Shown here in pieces: positions 32,321 through 42,121 of a DNA stretch of 56,834 nt. Under the pieces are notes generated by a model. The model worked only from the letters and a program-made list of their open reading frames with translations. It searched no databases and had not been told where the DNA came from. Position 1 is the stretch's first letter. Every line of letters starts with the position of its first letter. Made by a program: the position numbers and the translations under genes. Source of the stretch: Crocinitomicaceae bacterium (lineage in GTDB: Bacteria; Bacteroidota; Bacteroidia; Flavobacteriales_D; Crocinitomicaceae); NCBI GenBank assembly GCA_014762645.1, contig JABURP010000065.1, forward strand, positions 1 through 56,834, in the 5' to 3' direction.

Positions 32321-34036
32321 ATGAAGAATATTACCATTTTATGCCTGTTGTTTTGTTTGCCTCTCTATGCTCAGAAGATGACCTCTCCAGCTTTGGAAGC
32401 TGCTTTAAAAAAGCCACAGGAGCAATACGATCTTGACCTGTCTGAAAACGAACTGAGTGCAATTCCAAAAGAGATTAAGACGCTGGTAAACCTAACTTCA
32501 CTGAACATCAGTGAAAACTATCTGACCTTTCTACCAGATGAATTTACTCAACTTACCAAACTGACATCTTTGGATGCTTCTGGTAATATGATTAATCGAC
32601 TACCTGAAAAGATTGGAAACCTTAAACACTTAGTAAAACTGGAGCTCTCAGGAAATAACTTATCGACCATTCCATCTTCCGTTTGTACTATTGACTCCTT
32701 ACAGGAACTCAAACTAAAAGCGAATAACCTGGCAGCTCTGCCTGAAAATTTGGGGAAGTTAAAAAACCTAAAGACGCTTGATCTTGAACGGAACAAGTTA
32801 AGCGAATTACCAAAGAGTTTGGGTCAGTTAAAAAGTTTAGAACAACTGGAACTCCGTGACAACGATATTTCTTCTCTGCCTTCAGGTATGAACAACCTAC
32901 AGCAGCTTAAATACATTAATGCAAATGGCAATCGATTAAGTAAATTGCCCAAAGACTTTTTTGAAATTGAATCTCTGGAAGAAATACGCTTAAGTAGAAA
33001 TCAGTTCAAATCACTCTCAGAAAAAGTAGGAGACTTAAGCAACTTAAAGTATCTGGTTATTGAAAGCAATCAATTATCAAAATTGCCCAAATCAATTACG
33101 AGTCTGGATAAACTAAAAGTGCTCAATGTGGAGAATAATCAGCTTACCGAATTACCTTCGGATTTGGGAGAATTAGTGAGCCTGGAAAGACTCAACTGTA
33201 AGAATAACCAAATTGTTTTGGTGCCGGCTTCCATTGCGGAGCTGAAAAACTTAAGTGAACTGCACATTTCAATGAATGGTTTGATTGTTCTGCCTGAGAC
33301 AATTGGCGAATTAAATTCACTTACGCATTTAAACCTGGAAGATAATTTTTTGGCCGAACTTCCTGAAACTATTGGAGCGCTAACAAAGTTGGAAGACCTT
33401 TATCTGGGAGGAAATCAACTAATAGAACTGCCGGATGAAATTGGAAATTGTTCCGGTTTATTGCGTTTGGATCTATCCAGAAATCAATTAGAAAAAATAC
33501 CGGAGACCTTTGACAATATGTCTTTGCTTTCTAATCTCAATTTAAGAGAGAACAGGCTTACGGAATTACCAGAAGAAATTGGTGCCATGACCAACCTGAC
33601 AGACTTAGCAGTAAATGAAAATAGACTCAAAGAACTTCCATCAACCATAGGAAACCTGGAGAAGCTGGCTACGCTAAGTCTAGATGGGAACGAATTGACA
33701 TCATTACCTGAAGAATTTGGCTACCTGTCCAATTTACAGCGACTGTATTTGCAGGGAAACAATATTAAAAAATTACCAGGTAGCTTTACCAAACTCAAAA
33801 GCCTGGCCTACCTCAATATGGATTCTAATAATTTGAAATCGCTTCCAAAGGGTATCAGTGACTTGAAAAACCTGTACTACCTAAGTTTTGAAAATAATTC
33901 GTTGAAATCCCTTCCGGAAAGTATTGGTGAATTGACGAATTTGAAAACCTTGCTCTTACGCGGAAACTTCTTCTCAGAAAAAGAAAAAGAAAGAATCAAG
34001 TCCTTGGTTCCCAAAGACTGTGATGTACGATTTTAG
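32321..34036 (+). CDS. Exported leucine-rich-repeat protein
   Basis: 571 aa. A signal peptide (MKNITILCLLFCLPLYAQKM) precedes an unbroken run of about 22 LRR units of 23 residues, with consensus LxxLxxLxLxxNxLxxLPxxIG. It has no other domain and ends with FFSEKEKERIKSLVP and a short cap. The LRR type is the bacterial/plant-intracellular-like form used as a binding scaffold. Without a T9SS tail or lipobox it is likely periplasmic. The ligand is unknown. Confidence 0.88.
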   Translation: MKNITILCLLFCLPLYAQKMTSPALEAALKKPQEQYDLDLSENELSAIPKEIKTLVNLTSLNISENYLTFLPDEFTQLTKLTSLDASGNMINRLPEKIGNLKHLVKLELSGNNLSTIPSSVCTIDSLQELKLKANNLAALPENLGKLKNLKTLDLERNKLSELPKSLGQLKSLEQLELRDNDISSLPSGMNNLQQLKYINANGNRLSKLPKDFFEIESLEEIRLSRNQFKSLSEKVGDLSNLKYLVIESNQLSKLPKSITSLDKLKVLNVENNQLTELPSDLGELVSLERLNCKNNQIVLVPASIAELKNLSELHISMNGLIVLPETIGELNSLTHLNLEDNFLAELPETIGALTKLEDLYLGGNQLIELPDEIGNCSGLLRLDLSRNQLEKIPETFDNMSLLSNLNLRENRLTELPEEIGAMTNLTDLAVNENRLKELPSTIGNLEKLATLSLDGNELTSLPEEFGYLSNLQRLYLQGNNIKKLPGSFTKLKSLAYLNMDSNNLKSLPKGISDLKNLYYLSFENNSLKSLPESIGELTNLKTLLLRGNFFSEKEKERIKSLVPKDCDVRF

Positions 34037-34045
34037 CACAAAGAA

Positions 34046-34077
34046 AAACGCCGTGAAACTAGTGTAACACGGCGTTT
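34046..34077. terminator. Bidirectional terminator between LRR gene and trxA
   Basis: A perfect 10-bp stem AAACGCCGTG/CACGGCGTTT with an AT-rich outer part on both sides serves the two convergent genes. Confidence 0.8.
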
Positions 34078-34099
34078 AATGCTTTTATCAAGTATCCTG

Positions 34100-34417
34100 T
34101 TACAGGATAGCATCTAGTTTAGACGTCAATTGTGATTTAGGCACAGCTCCTACTGATTTATCCACCACTTCTCCATTTTTAATGAACGCTACTGTTGGAA
34201 TATTTCTAATTCCAAATCGTTGTGCGATTCCCTGATTGTTGTCTACATCTACTTTTCCAATAATTGCTTTGCCTTCATATTCTGAATGCATTTCTTCTAT
34301 AAGTGGACCAATCATTCTACAAGGTCCACACCATGCTGCCCAAAAGTCTAATACTACAGGCTTATCCGCATTTCCTACAATTTCATCATAGTTTGCGTCT
34401 GTCACTTCAACTGCCAT
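34100..34417 (-). CDS. trxA: Thioredoxin
   Basis: 105 aa with the active site WAAWCGPCRMI near residues 28-38 and the cis-proline in RNIPTVAFI. It is a cytoplasmic disulfide reductant, recycled by the TrxB encoded at 9791-10744. Standard length; single gene. Confidence 0.96.
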   Translation of the reverse strand: MAVEVTDANYDEIVGNADKPVVLDFWAAWCGPCRMIGPLIEEMHSEYEGKAIIGKVDVDNNQGIAQRFGIRNIPTVAFIKNGEVVDKSVGAVPKSQLTSKLDAIL

Positions 34418-34547
34418 AATTAAGTTTTTCTATCTGTTATTAATTTCTTTATCTCACTCAAACCATGTACCAGCATTGTATTTCTGCCATACTGGCATCT
34501 TTGTGTTCACATTCCGACGGTTTGAGCCATGCTGTCTTACAAAAATG

Positions 34548-36059
34548 TCAATTATTTCTTTCCATTTTTGCCTTTTTTGAAAAAATCCATAAAAAGATAT
34601 ACACAAGGAAGGCGTTAATACCTAAAAGTTCAGGTCCAAATGAATAACCCGTACCATCAGCATTGGCGGTCCAATCACCAATATTTTGGTTGATCAAATA
34701 CATTACAATGGGAACCAACAAACTTATGGGTAACGTCAGTTTATCCATCACTTTTCTTTTGGATATCACGCCAAACATAAATAGCCCTAGTAACGGCCCG
34801 TATGTATAGTTAGCGGCTTTGAATAATTCCCAAACCACATTGTCACTTTTCACCGCTTTAAAAACAACAATTGTTACAAGTAAGGCAACTGACATGAGAA
34901 TGTGTGATCGTTTTCTCAGCTTCTCCCCTTCTTCCTTATTTTCTTTTTTATCTGCTCCCAAAAAATCAACCGAAAATGAAGTTGTCAACGAAGTTAAAGC
35001 GGAGTCTGCACTACTATAAGCTGCAGCAATTAATCCCAGCATAAAGAAAATTCCTATGGTAATCCCTAACTTCCCGCTTAGCGCAACAACAGCAAATAGT
35101 TTATCACCATCTCCTGTGTCTGTTTTAGAGAGGTTAACCCAGGCCTCCGCTACATCCGGATTGGCGTCTACATAAAGAAAAAGTAATCCACCTAAGGAGA
35201 CAAAAATGACGTTGACAAAAAAGAGGACTACGGAAAAACTCAACATGTTCTTTTGAGCTTCTTTCTGATTCTTACAGGTCAGGTTTTTCTGCATCATATC
35301 CTGATCCACACCCGTCATTCCAAGCGTAATAAACATACCTCCTAAGACACCTTTTACCCAATAATTACCGGCATTAACATCTTCTGTCTGCCACATGGAT
35401 CCCATGCCTGCTTCGTCAATGGCGCCATAAATATCCCCCAGGGCTATGTTTAGATCTGCTGATATTAAATACACACTTAGCCCAACAGAAATAAGCATAA
35501 ACAATGTCTGCAAGGTATCTGTCCAGATAATTGTTTTTATCCCTCCTTTGAAGGTATACACCCAAATTAAAAGTATACTCAAGGCAACAGTCACTTCAAA
35601 CCTAACTCCCATTTGATCAAAGACAAACGTCTGAAGTATACTGGCAACTAAATACATCCTCAATGCTGCACCAATCAATCTGGAAACAATGAAAAATCCG
35701 GCTCCCATTTTATATGTGATTACGCCGAATCTTTGCTCCAGAAAAGAATAAATAGAGGTCAGGTTCAACCGGTAATAGAGCGGCAACAATACAAAGGCGA
35801 TTATGGCATACCCAAGAATATATCCAATTGCCATTTGTAGGTAAGTAAAACTGCTGCCCCCAATAGTTCCGGGAATAGAAATAAAAGTAACCCCTGAGAG
35901 GGATGCACCGATCATACCAAAGGCAACGATATACCATGGGTTATTCCTGTTCCCTGTGTAAAAGGTTTCGTTGTCCGCTTTTTTTCCGGTGATGTAGGAG
36001 ATCAAAAGCAACACCGCAAAATAGCCAATCAGTAAGGCAAGAATAAACTCTTTAGACAT
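34548..36059 (-). CDS. Sodium:solute symporter (SSF family)
   Basis: 503 aa with about thirteen membrane helices. Family features include the N-terminal FILALLIGYFAVLLLISYIT, WYIVAFGMIGASLSGVTFIS (sodium site region) and AAAYSSADSALTSLTTSFSV (Na2-site serines). The substrate is not readable; sugar, sialic acid, proline and others are possible. It is divergent from a PLP decarboxylase with only 45 bp between them, so an amino-acid-related role is conceivable but unproved. Confidence 0.88.
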   Translation of the reverse strand: MSKEFILALLIGYFAVLLLISYITGKKADNETFYTGNRNNPWYIVAFGMIGASLSGVTFISIPGTIGGSSFTYLQMAIGYILGYAIIAFVLLPLYYRLNLTSIYSFLEQRFGVITYKMGAGFFIVSRLIGAALRMYLVASILQTFVFDQMGVRFEVTVALSILLIWVYTFKGGIKTIIWTDTLQTLFMLISVGLSVYLISADLNIALGDIYGAIDEAGMGSMWQTEDVNAGNYWVKGVLGGMFITLGMTGVDQDMMQKNLTCKNQKEAQKNMLSFSVVLFFVNVIFVSLGGLLFLYVDANPDVAEAWVNLSKTDTGDGDKLFAVVALSGKLGITIGIFFMLGLIAAAYSSADSALTSLTTSFSVDFLGADKKENKEEGEKLRKRSHILMSVALLVTIVVFKAVKSDNVVWELFKAANYTYGPLLGLFMFGVISKRKVMDKLTLPISLLVPIVMYLINQNIGDWTANADGTGYSFGPELLGINAFLVYIFLWIFSKKAKMERNN

Positions 36060-36104
36060 AAATAAGTATCTTCAGCCGTCAAATATCTGCATTCAAAATA
36101 AACT

Positions 36105-37580
36105 ATGACGGATTTGTTGAAAAAATTGACAGCATTAGAGCAGGTATCAGCACAACTGGAACCTTCGCAAGAGCAACGAGATTACTATTTACAGAAGATT
36201 AAGGAATGGGGCGACCGATTTATATCTGAAATAGATGAACTCCCATCATTTCATTCCAAATCACCAGATGTTTCGAAGCTAAAAATAGACGAGCAATCAC
36301 ATCCCATTGAAGACATTTTAAGCACCTATACAACAGAAGTATCCGAAACCGGTATACAACCAGCTTCCGGAGGTCATTTAGGTTATATTCCTGGTGGCGG
36401 AATTTATCTTTCGGCACTAGGAGATTACCTGGCAGATGTATCCAATGAATATGCAGGAATGTATTTCGGCGGCCCCGGAGCAGTAACCATTGAAAATGAA
36501 CTTATCGCGTGGATGAGTGATGTTTTCGGATTTCCGGAACACACGGTTGGAAACCTGACTTCAGGTGGTTCTATTGCCAATTTAATAGCTCTTACCGCCG
36601 CCAGGGACAAATACCAAATTAAAAATGAGAAGGTAGCAAAATCCGTCATTTATTTAAGTGAACAGGTTCACCACTGTACACAAAAGGCCTTGCGAATTAT
36701 TGGTTTGGAAGATGCTATTATCAGATACATTGCGTTGGATGATTACTGGCGCATGGATCCTGATGATTTAGCGAACAAAATCAATGAAGATAAAGCTTCG
36801 GGATTGAATCCTTTTCTGGTTCTTGCATCCGCGGGAACAACAGACACGGGTGCCATTGACCCATTAAAACAAATTGGTGAAATAGCTAAAGATCAAGACC
36901 TGTGGTATCATGTAGATGGTGCTTATGGTGGCTTTTTCATTCTTACGGAACGGGCAGGCCATAAATTTGAAGGCATCAATATGGCAGATTCACTTTGTAT
37001 CGATCCGCACAAAGGACTGTTTTTGCCTTACGGACTTGGTGCAGTACTGATTAAAGACAAGAAAGCATTATTTCATTCGCATCATTACACGGCCAATTAT
37101 ATGCAGGATGCACTGGATGAAAACCTTCCACTTAACCCGGCTGACGTATCTCCTGAACTTACCAAACACTTCAGAGGATTGCGTATGTGGTTACCTCTTC
37201 AAATCCACGGCATTGAACCTTTTAAGGCCTGTTTAGAGGAAAAACTGTACTTAACGGATTATTTCAGGGAAGCACTGGTAAAACGGGGATTTGAAGTTGG
37301 TCCGGAGCCTGATCTTTCGGTGAGTTATTTCTGGTATCCTTTGAGCAAACAGCTCGAAAATGCCACAAATGATGAAGAAAATGCGTTTAACCAACAGCTG
37401 ATGCAGGAAATTCATAAAGATGGCAGGATATTTCTTAGCTCAACCAAACTCCATGGTAAGATGGTTATCCGGATGGCAATCTTGTCTTTCCGCACAAAAA
37501 AGCATACCATTGATACCTGTTTAGAGATGATTGACAGGTGTTTGGAAAAAACAAAAAGCAATTTCAAGGTGAATCAATAA
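36105..37580 (+). CDS. PLP-dependent group II amino-acid decarboxylase
   Basis: 491 aa. The fold-type I decarboxylase motifs are present: GNLTSGGSIANLIAL (phosphate binding), HVDGAYGGFF (Asp contacting the pyridine nitrogen) and SLCIDPHKGLFLPYG (Schiff-base lysine). It resembles aromatic-amino-acid or glutamate decarboxylases; the substrate cannot be fixed from sequence. It is cytoplasmic and divergent from the sodium symporter. Confidence 0.85.
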   Translation: MTDLLKKLTALEQVSAQLEPSQEQRDYYLQKIKEWGDRFISEIDELPSFHSKSPDVSKLKIDEQSHPIEDILSTYTTEVSETGIQPASGGHLGYIPGGGIYLSALGDYLADVSNEYAGMYFGGPGAVTIENELIAWMSDVFGFPEHTVGNLTSGGSIANLIALTAARDKYQIKNEKVAKSVIYLSEQVHHCTQKALRIIGLEDAIIRYIALDDYWRMDPDDLANKINEDKASGLNPFLVLASAGTTDTGAIDPLKQIGEIAKDQDLWYHVDGAYGGFFILTERAGHKFEGINMADSLCIDPHKGLFLPYGLGAVLIKDKKALFHSHHYTANYMQDALDENLPLNPADVSPELTKHFRGLRMWLPLQIHGIEPFKACLEEKLYLTDYFREALVKRGFEVGPEPDLSVSYFWYPLSKQLENATNDEENAFNQQLMQEIHKDGRIFLSSTKLHGKMVIRMAILSFRTKKHTIDTCLEMIDRCLEKTKSNFKVNQ

Positions 37581-37600
37581 GAAACAAAGGAAGTAATGAG

Positions 37601-37975
37601 TTAGCCTTGTAGTTCAAACTGTTTGGTTCGGATCATTACAAGCGTACACGCTACCACTACTTCGATATTATTTTCCCTTAAAAGATCATAGAGTTCCGGG
37701 TTTTCTGTACCGGGATTAAAGATCACTCGTTTCGGGTTTAACTTCACGATATAATCATAAAGTGACTGTTGATTTCTTGGTCCTACATACAATGTTATTG
37801 TATCCAGATTCTCAATCATTTTTTGTTCAGTTTGGATAGTTATACCCCTCACCTGTCCTTCTCGTAAACCGTGGAGATGTACTTCATGACCATCATCCAA
37901 CAGCATATTTGTTGCCAGGTAAGCATACCGCGAGGGGTTGGTACTTGCTCCTATGATGAGAACTTTCTGCTTCAT
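37601..37975 (-). CDS. CoA-binding-domain protein (YccU-like)
   Basis: 124 aa, one Rossmann domain beginning KVLIIGASTNPSRYAYLAT, with FNPGTENPELYDLL and the final VVVACTLVMI. This is the small stand-alone CoA_binding (YccU-type) family of unknown role. It is convergent with the decarboxylase and divergent from panB. Confidence 0.82.
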   Translation of the reverse strand: MKQKVLIIGASTNPSRYAYLATNMLLDDGHEVHLHGLREGQVRGITIQTEQKMIENLDTITLYVGPRNQQSLYDYIVKLNPKRVIFNPGTENPELYDLLRENNIEVVVACTLVMIRTKQFELQG

Positions 37976-38062
37976 ACTTCAAAGTTACAACATTGTAGGC
38001 AGACTAAATATGACATTTATTAGCTCGCCGGAATTTATTCAATTTACGACACTATTTTTACC

Positions 38063-38070
38063 TACTTTTG
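38063..38070 (+). promoter_or_regulatory. -7 box of the panB promoter
   Basis: TACTTTTG fits TAnnTTTG. The transcript would start near 38075, giving a very short leader to the ATG at 38080 or 38089. No good -33 element is seen. Confidence 0.45.
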
Positions 38071-38088
38071 CCCAGAAATATGACCAAT

Positions 38089-38904
38089 ATGTCCGTACAT
38101 AAAGAAGTAAAACGAATTACAACACATGTTTTGCTGGAAATGAAGCAAAACAATGAGAAAATCTCCATGCTTACCGGATATGATTACTCTATGGCTCGAA
38201 TTTTAGATGAGGCCGGCGTTGATATCATACTTGTTGGAGATTCGGCATCAAACGTTATGGCCGGACACGAAACAACTCTTCCTATCACGCTTGATCAAAT
38301 GATTTATCACGCCGCTTCTGTTATACGTGCAATAGAGCGAGCATTAGTGGTGGTAGATCTGCCTTTCGGATCCTATCAGGGTAATTCAAAAGAAGCCCTG
38401 ACATCAGCTATCCGAATTATGAAAGAAACTGGTGGACACGCAGTAAAAATGGAAGGTGGACGTGAAATTTTAGAATCAGTAGACAGAATTCTTTCTGCCG
38501 GAATTCCCGTTATGGGCCATCTGGGATTAACACCTCAATCCATTTACAAGTTTGGTACATACACTGTAAGGGCCAAAGAGGAAGAAGAAGCTGAACGCCT
38601 GATAGAAGATGCTCATTTATTACAGGATGCCGGATGCTTTGCCATTATTCTCGAAAAAATTCCTGCGGCATTGGGTAAACAAGTGGCTGAAGAATTAACT
38701 GTTCCGGTGATTGGTATTGGTGCAGGTAATGGCGTTGACGGTCAGGTATTGGTTAGTCACGATATGTTGGGCATCAACAATGAGTTCAACCCTCGTTTTT
38801 TACGAAAGTATCACAACCTGCATGAAGAGATGTTAAAGGCTTTCAAAAACTATATCAAAGACGTACGAACCTGCGATTTCCCTAACGACAGTGAGCAATA
38901 CTGA
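38089..38904 (+). CDS. panB: 3-Methyl-2-oxobutanoate hydroxymethyltransferase
   Basis: 271 aa from the ATG at 38089 ([20 protein letters not shown], the usual flavobacterial start); an ATG at 38080 is the alternative. Family motifs: [35 protein letters not shown] (metal-binding Asp), VKMEGG and [12 protein letters not shown], then [15 protein letters not shown]. It makes ketopantoate for pantothenate and CoA. The 3' end overlaps the next gene by 14 bp. Confidence 0.95.
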   Translation: MSVHKEVKRITTHVLLEMKQNNEKISMLTGYDYSMARILDEAGVDIILVGDSASNVMAGHETTLPITLDQMIYHAASVIRAIERALVVVDLPFGSYQGNSKEALTSAIRIMKETGGHAVKMEGGREILESVDRILSAGIPVMGHLGLTPQSIYKFGTYTVRAKEEEEAERLIEDAHLLQDAGCFAIILEKIPAALGKQVAEELTVPVIGIGAGNGVDGQVLVSHDMLGINNEFNPRFLRKYHNLHEEMLKAFKNYIKDVRTCDFPNDSEQY

Positions 38905-39571
38905 TTTGGACGTACTGTATGAAGACAACCACTTAATAGTGGTCAACAAAAATGCCGGAGATATTGTTCAGGGCGATAAAACGGGTGATACCCCTTTAAG
39001 CGATAAAGTCAAAGCATATATAAAGGCCAAATACAATAAACCAGGTGATGTGTTTTTGGGTACCGTTCACCGTCTTGACAGGCCTACTTCAGGAATTGTA
39101 CTTTTTGCCAGAACTTCCAAAGCTCTGAGTCGCATGAACAAACAGTTTCGTGAAAAGAAAGTCCAGAAAACTTATTGGGCCGTGACAGAAGATGCGCCCA
39201 CACCAGCTCAGGGTAAACTCATCCATAATCTGCTTAAAAATGAAAAGCAAAACAAGAGTTATGTGGTGGAAGATGACCGCGGAAAGGAGGCAGAACTGGA
39301 TTACAAAGTTCTCGGGCATTCGGACAGATATCATCTGGTTGAAGTTTTGCCCATCACTGGCAGGCATCACCAAATCAGGGTTCAGCTCTCCCATATCGGT
39401 GCCATCATCAAGGGAGACCTAAAATATGGCGCTAAACGATCTAATAAGGACGCCTCGATTCATTTACATGCGAGAAAGCTGGAATTTACGCATCCCGTAA
39501 AAAAAGAACCCATAGAAATTATCGCTCCGCCACCCAATGACCCGGTGTGGAACTTTTTTATAAAATCGTAA
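38891..39571 (+). CDS. RluA-family pseudouridine synthase
   Basis: 226 aa starting with GTG inside the end of panB, so the two are probably translated together. The catalytic Asp lies in [18 protein letters not shown], and the C-terminal [19 protein letters not shown] is the second family motif. There is no S4 domain. It modifies uridines in rRNA or tRNA; the target (RluC, TruC or RluA type) cannot be told. Confidence 0.9.
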   Translation: MSNTDLDVLYEDNHLIVVNKNAGDIVQGDKTGDTPLSDKVKAYIKAKYNKPGDVFLGTVHRLDRPTSGIVLFARTSKALSRMNKQFREKKVQKTYWAVTEDAPTPAQGKLIHNLLKNEKQNKSYVVEDDRGKEAELDYKVLGHSDRYHLVEVLPITGRHHQIRVQLSHIGAIIKGDLKYGAKRSNKDASIHLHARKLEFTHPVKKEPIEIIAPPPNDPVWNFFIKS

Positions 39572-39632
39572 TCATCTCGCGTTACTTTTCAATTGTCAGG
39601 CATTTCACTATAGAACTGATAATAAAATTATT

Positions 39633-40658
39633 ATGAAAACCCCACTATTCATTGCATTATTCTTAATGCCTACTGTGATCAACGCTCAGCATCACAATCA
39701 CACACATGAAATCAAACCCAGCACCGCCCGATCAATTTGGGGCGATTTTGCTGAAGATGAACTTGTCAAAACCAAACTTGTTGATTACACCTCTACACCG
39801 ATTGCAAAAAAAGTATTGAAAAATGGCAAACCTGTTGAGGGTTTCGAATATGTAGATAGTATTGAAGTACACAGCATGGTTTACGACAGTGATGGATTAA
39901 TGGTAACTGGTTTTATGGTCCGCCCAAAAGAAAAAGGAGAATATCCTTGTATTATTTTCAACCGTGGTGGAAATAGAGATTTTGGTCAGTTACTCGTGGG
40001 GACGGCTTTAACGTACATGGGGAAAATAGCCTCCTGGGGATATATAGTTGCGGCATCAAACTATCGTGGAAATTCAAATAGCGAAGGCAGTGAACAATTT
40101 GGCGGTTCAGATGTTAATGATGTATTGAATTTAATTCCGGCTCTCGGACAATTAGAAGGAGCCGATACAAGTAGAATTGGTATGTTAGGTATAAGTCGTG
40201 GTGGAATGATGGGCTATATGGCCCTTAAAGAACAGTGTAATATTAAGGCACTAGTTGTAATTGGCGGGTTGTCAAACCTGTTTACCATGAAAGAGGATCG
40301 TCCTGAAATGGAAGATCATGTTTATGCTGAAGTCATACCTAACTATAACGACTCAACGAAGCAATTACTTGAAAGCAGGTCTGCGGCGTTTTGGGCAGAT
40401 AAAATGTGTAAAGACACCAAGATTCTCATACTTCATGGTGAAAAAGACAAGAGCGTGAGCGTTGAACAAGCTCGTGAAATGCACAAAAAGCTAGCGACCA
40501 TAGGCCATGATCATATATATATTGAGTTCGCAAAAGATAATCACGGTATTTTAAAACATGAAGAAGATGTTTCAAAATGGTTATTTACCTGGTTTGATAA
40601 ATATGTGTATCAAGACAAAATATTCAGTAAAAAGGCTAACAAAATTGAAATTAATTAA
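39633..40658 (+). CDS. Exported alpha/beta hydrolase (prolyl-oligopeptidase type)
   Basis: 341 aa with a signal peptide (MKTPLFIALFLMPTVINAQH). The catalytic core is seen in GMLGISRGGMMGYMAL (nucleophile Ser in GxSxG), ILILHGEKDKSVSV (Asp) and AKDNHGILKHE (His). It is a S9-like peptidase or esterase of the periplasm. No partner genes. Confidence 0.85.
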   Translation: MKTPLFIALFLMPTVINAQHHNHTHEIKPSTARSIWGDFAEDELVKTKLVDYTSTPIAKKVLKNGKPVEGFEYVDSIEVHSMVYDSDGLMVTGFMVRPKEKGEYPCIIFNRGGNRDFGQLLVGTALTYMGKIASWGYIVAASNYRGNSNSEGSEQFGGSDVNDVLNLIPALGQLEGADTSRIGMLGISRGGMMGYMALKEQCNIKALVVIGGLSNLFTMKEDRPEMEDHVYAEVIPNYNDSTKQLLESRSAAFWADKMCKDTKILILHGEKDKSVSVEQAREMHKKLATIGHDHIYIEFAKDNHGILKHEEDVSKWLFTWFDKYVYQDKIFSKKANKIEIN

Positions 40659-40842
40659 AAAAAAATTACTTTTTTTACAAGCTTACCATGCTTATAGCCA
40701 GCTACATAACAATACTGCAAAGTTTGTATAATAAACCCAGAGTTTACAAAAAGCAGGATAATTTGTATCTTATAAATAGATAACAACTTTAAATAAAAAT
40801 TGAAAAAACACCTTAGATTAGTAATGAAAATTGAACCTCATC

Positions 40843-42018
40843 ATGGTTAAGTCTGAACAGCTTAATACAGATTCAGAGCACCTCACCTTACACTTGAATA
40901 GCATTCCTGACCCTTTAGCGGAGGATGATTGTACCAATATTACAACAATTGCCTCGGCTGTTTGTCAAACAGAAGTGTCTTTGGTTACGCTTATTGGTAA
41001 AGACGAGCAATGGATTAAATATGGTAATCGCGCCAAAGAATTTAATAGTTCCAAGGAAATCGACTTTTGTTTACATGCTATTAATGGCAATCAAGATATT
41101 CTTATTGTTGAAGACGCTCGCAAAGATTCAAGATTTAAGGATAGTATTTTTGTAAAAGGTGAGCCCTATGTTGTATTTTATGCGGGTGTACCACTTCGAT
41201 CTGAAGACGGTTTTTCTTTTGGTACCTTGTGTGTTTTGGACAAGGAACCGAGAACGCTTTCAGATGAACAGGTAAAGTCGTTGCAAGGTCTCGCACGACA
41301 AGTAGAGGTATTGTTTCAACTTAGAAAGAATAAGTTTCTGCTCGAAAAATCATTAAAAGATGCGATTATTTACCAGCTCAAACTAATAGCAGCACAGCTC
41401 AATCCCAATTTCATTTATTCATCCATGAATTCACTGCAAAGCTTTGTTCTGGAAGAGGATACGGAAAAATCGATCAACTTTATTAGTGATTTTTCCAATC
41501 TCTTCAGATCCATTATCACAAATTCACAGCAATTGTATATATCAGTTGAAGAAGAAGTGAATTTCCTGACTGGATTTATGAAATTAGAACAATTGAGAAA
41601 TAAATATCACTTTGATTTTGAAATTATAAACAACATTGATGACCCATCCTGTTATTTTCTTCCGCCAATGATTTTACAGCCTTATGTTGAAAATGCCATT
41701 ATACATGGAGTTTCCAGGCTTGAGCAAAACGGTAAGGTCTCTATAGAACTTTCATTGCAGGATGAGTTGTTGGTTTGTATTATTGAAGATAATGGTGTTG
41801 GCCGGGACAGTGCTGTTAAAACGGACAAAACACGTGAGGATAACCTACTTTGGCAATACGGTAAAGGATTTGTTCTTAGCCGTCTCAACTTATTTTCAAG
41901 ACTTGAAGAAAAAGAATTTAACGTTAAAATTGAAGACAAATTCAGTAATAATGGATCATCATCCGGATCAAGAGTAATTGTGTCATTTCCTGCAGATTTG
42001 GAACCGTATTATTTTTAA
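40843..42018 (+). CDS. GAF-domain LytS-type sensor kinase lacking the phospho-accepting His
   Basis: 391 aa from the ATG at 40843; the TTG at 40831 is rejected. A GAF domain fills residues about 20-155 (FCLHAINGNQDILIVEDARK, FYAGVPLRSEDGFSFGTLCV). It is followed by the His_kinase (LytS/YehU) region and an HATPase domain with YVENAIIHGV (N box) and IIEDNGVGRDSA (G1 box). The family's NPHFLFN motif reads NPNFIYS, so residue 189, normally the phosphorylated His, is Asn. No transmembrane segment and no LytTR regulator nearby. ATP binding looks intact; phosphotransfer does not. Confidence 0.85.
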   Translation: MVKSEQLNTDSEHLTLHLNSIPDPLAEDDCTNITTIASAVCQTEVSLVTLIGKDEQWIKYGNRAKEFNSSKEIDFCLHAINGNQDILIVEDARKDSRFKDSIFVKGEPYVVFYAGVPLRSEDGFSFGTLCVLDKEPRTLSDEQVKSLQGLARQVEVLFQLRKNKFLLEKSLKDAIIYQLKLIAAQLNPNFIYSSMNSLQSFVLEEDTEKSINFISDFSNLFRSIITNSQQLYISVEEEVNFLTGFMKLEQLRNKYHFDFEIINNIDDPSCYFLPPMILQPYVENAIIHGVSRLEQNGKVSIELSLQDELLVCIIEDNGVGRDSAVKTDKTREDNLLWQYGKGFVLSRLNLFSRLEEKEFNVKIEDKFSNNGSSSGSRVIVSFPADLEPYYF

Positions 42019-42047
42019 AAACCCCCGCTATAAAAAGCGAGGGTTTT
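42017..42047 (+). terminator. Terminator after the GAF kinase gene
   Basis: AAAACCC(C)CGC pairs with GCG(A)GGGTTTT across an A-rich loop, ending in TTTTAAT, directly at the stop codon. Confidence 0.7.
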
Positions 42048-42121
42048 AATTAGGGCATCTAAATGAAAAAAAGCTACTTACAAATTATGTTTCATGAATT
42101 TAGATGATTTGAACTATAACC

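Noticed and set aside
34453-34530. CTCAAACC/GGTTTGAG inverted pair between trxA and the symporter gene
   Set aside because: The loop is about 50 nt and no T-run follows; too weak to call a terminator or a riboswitch.
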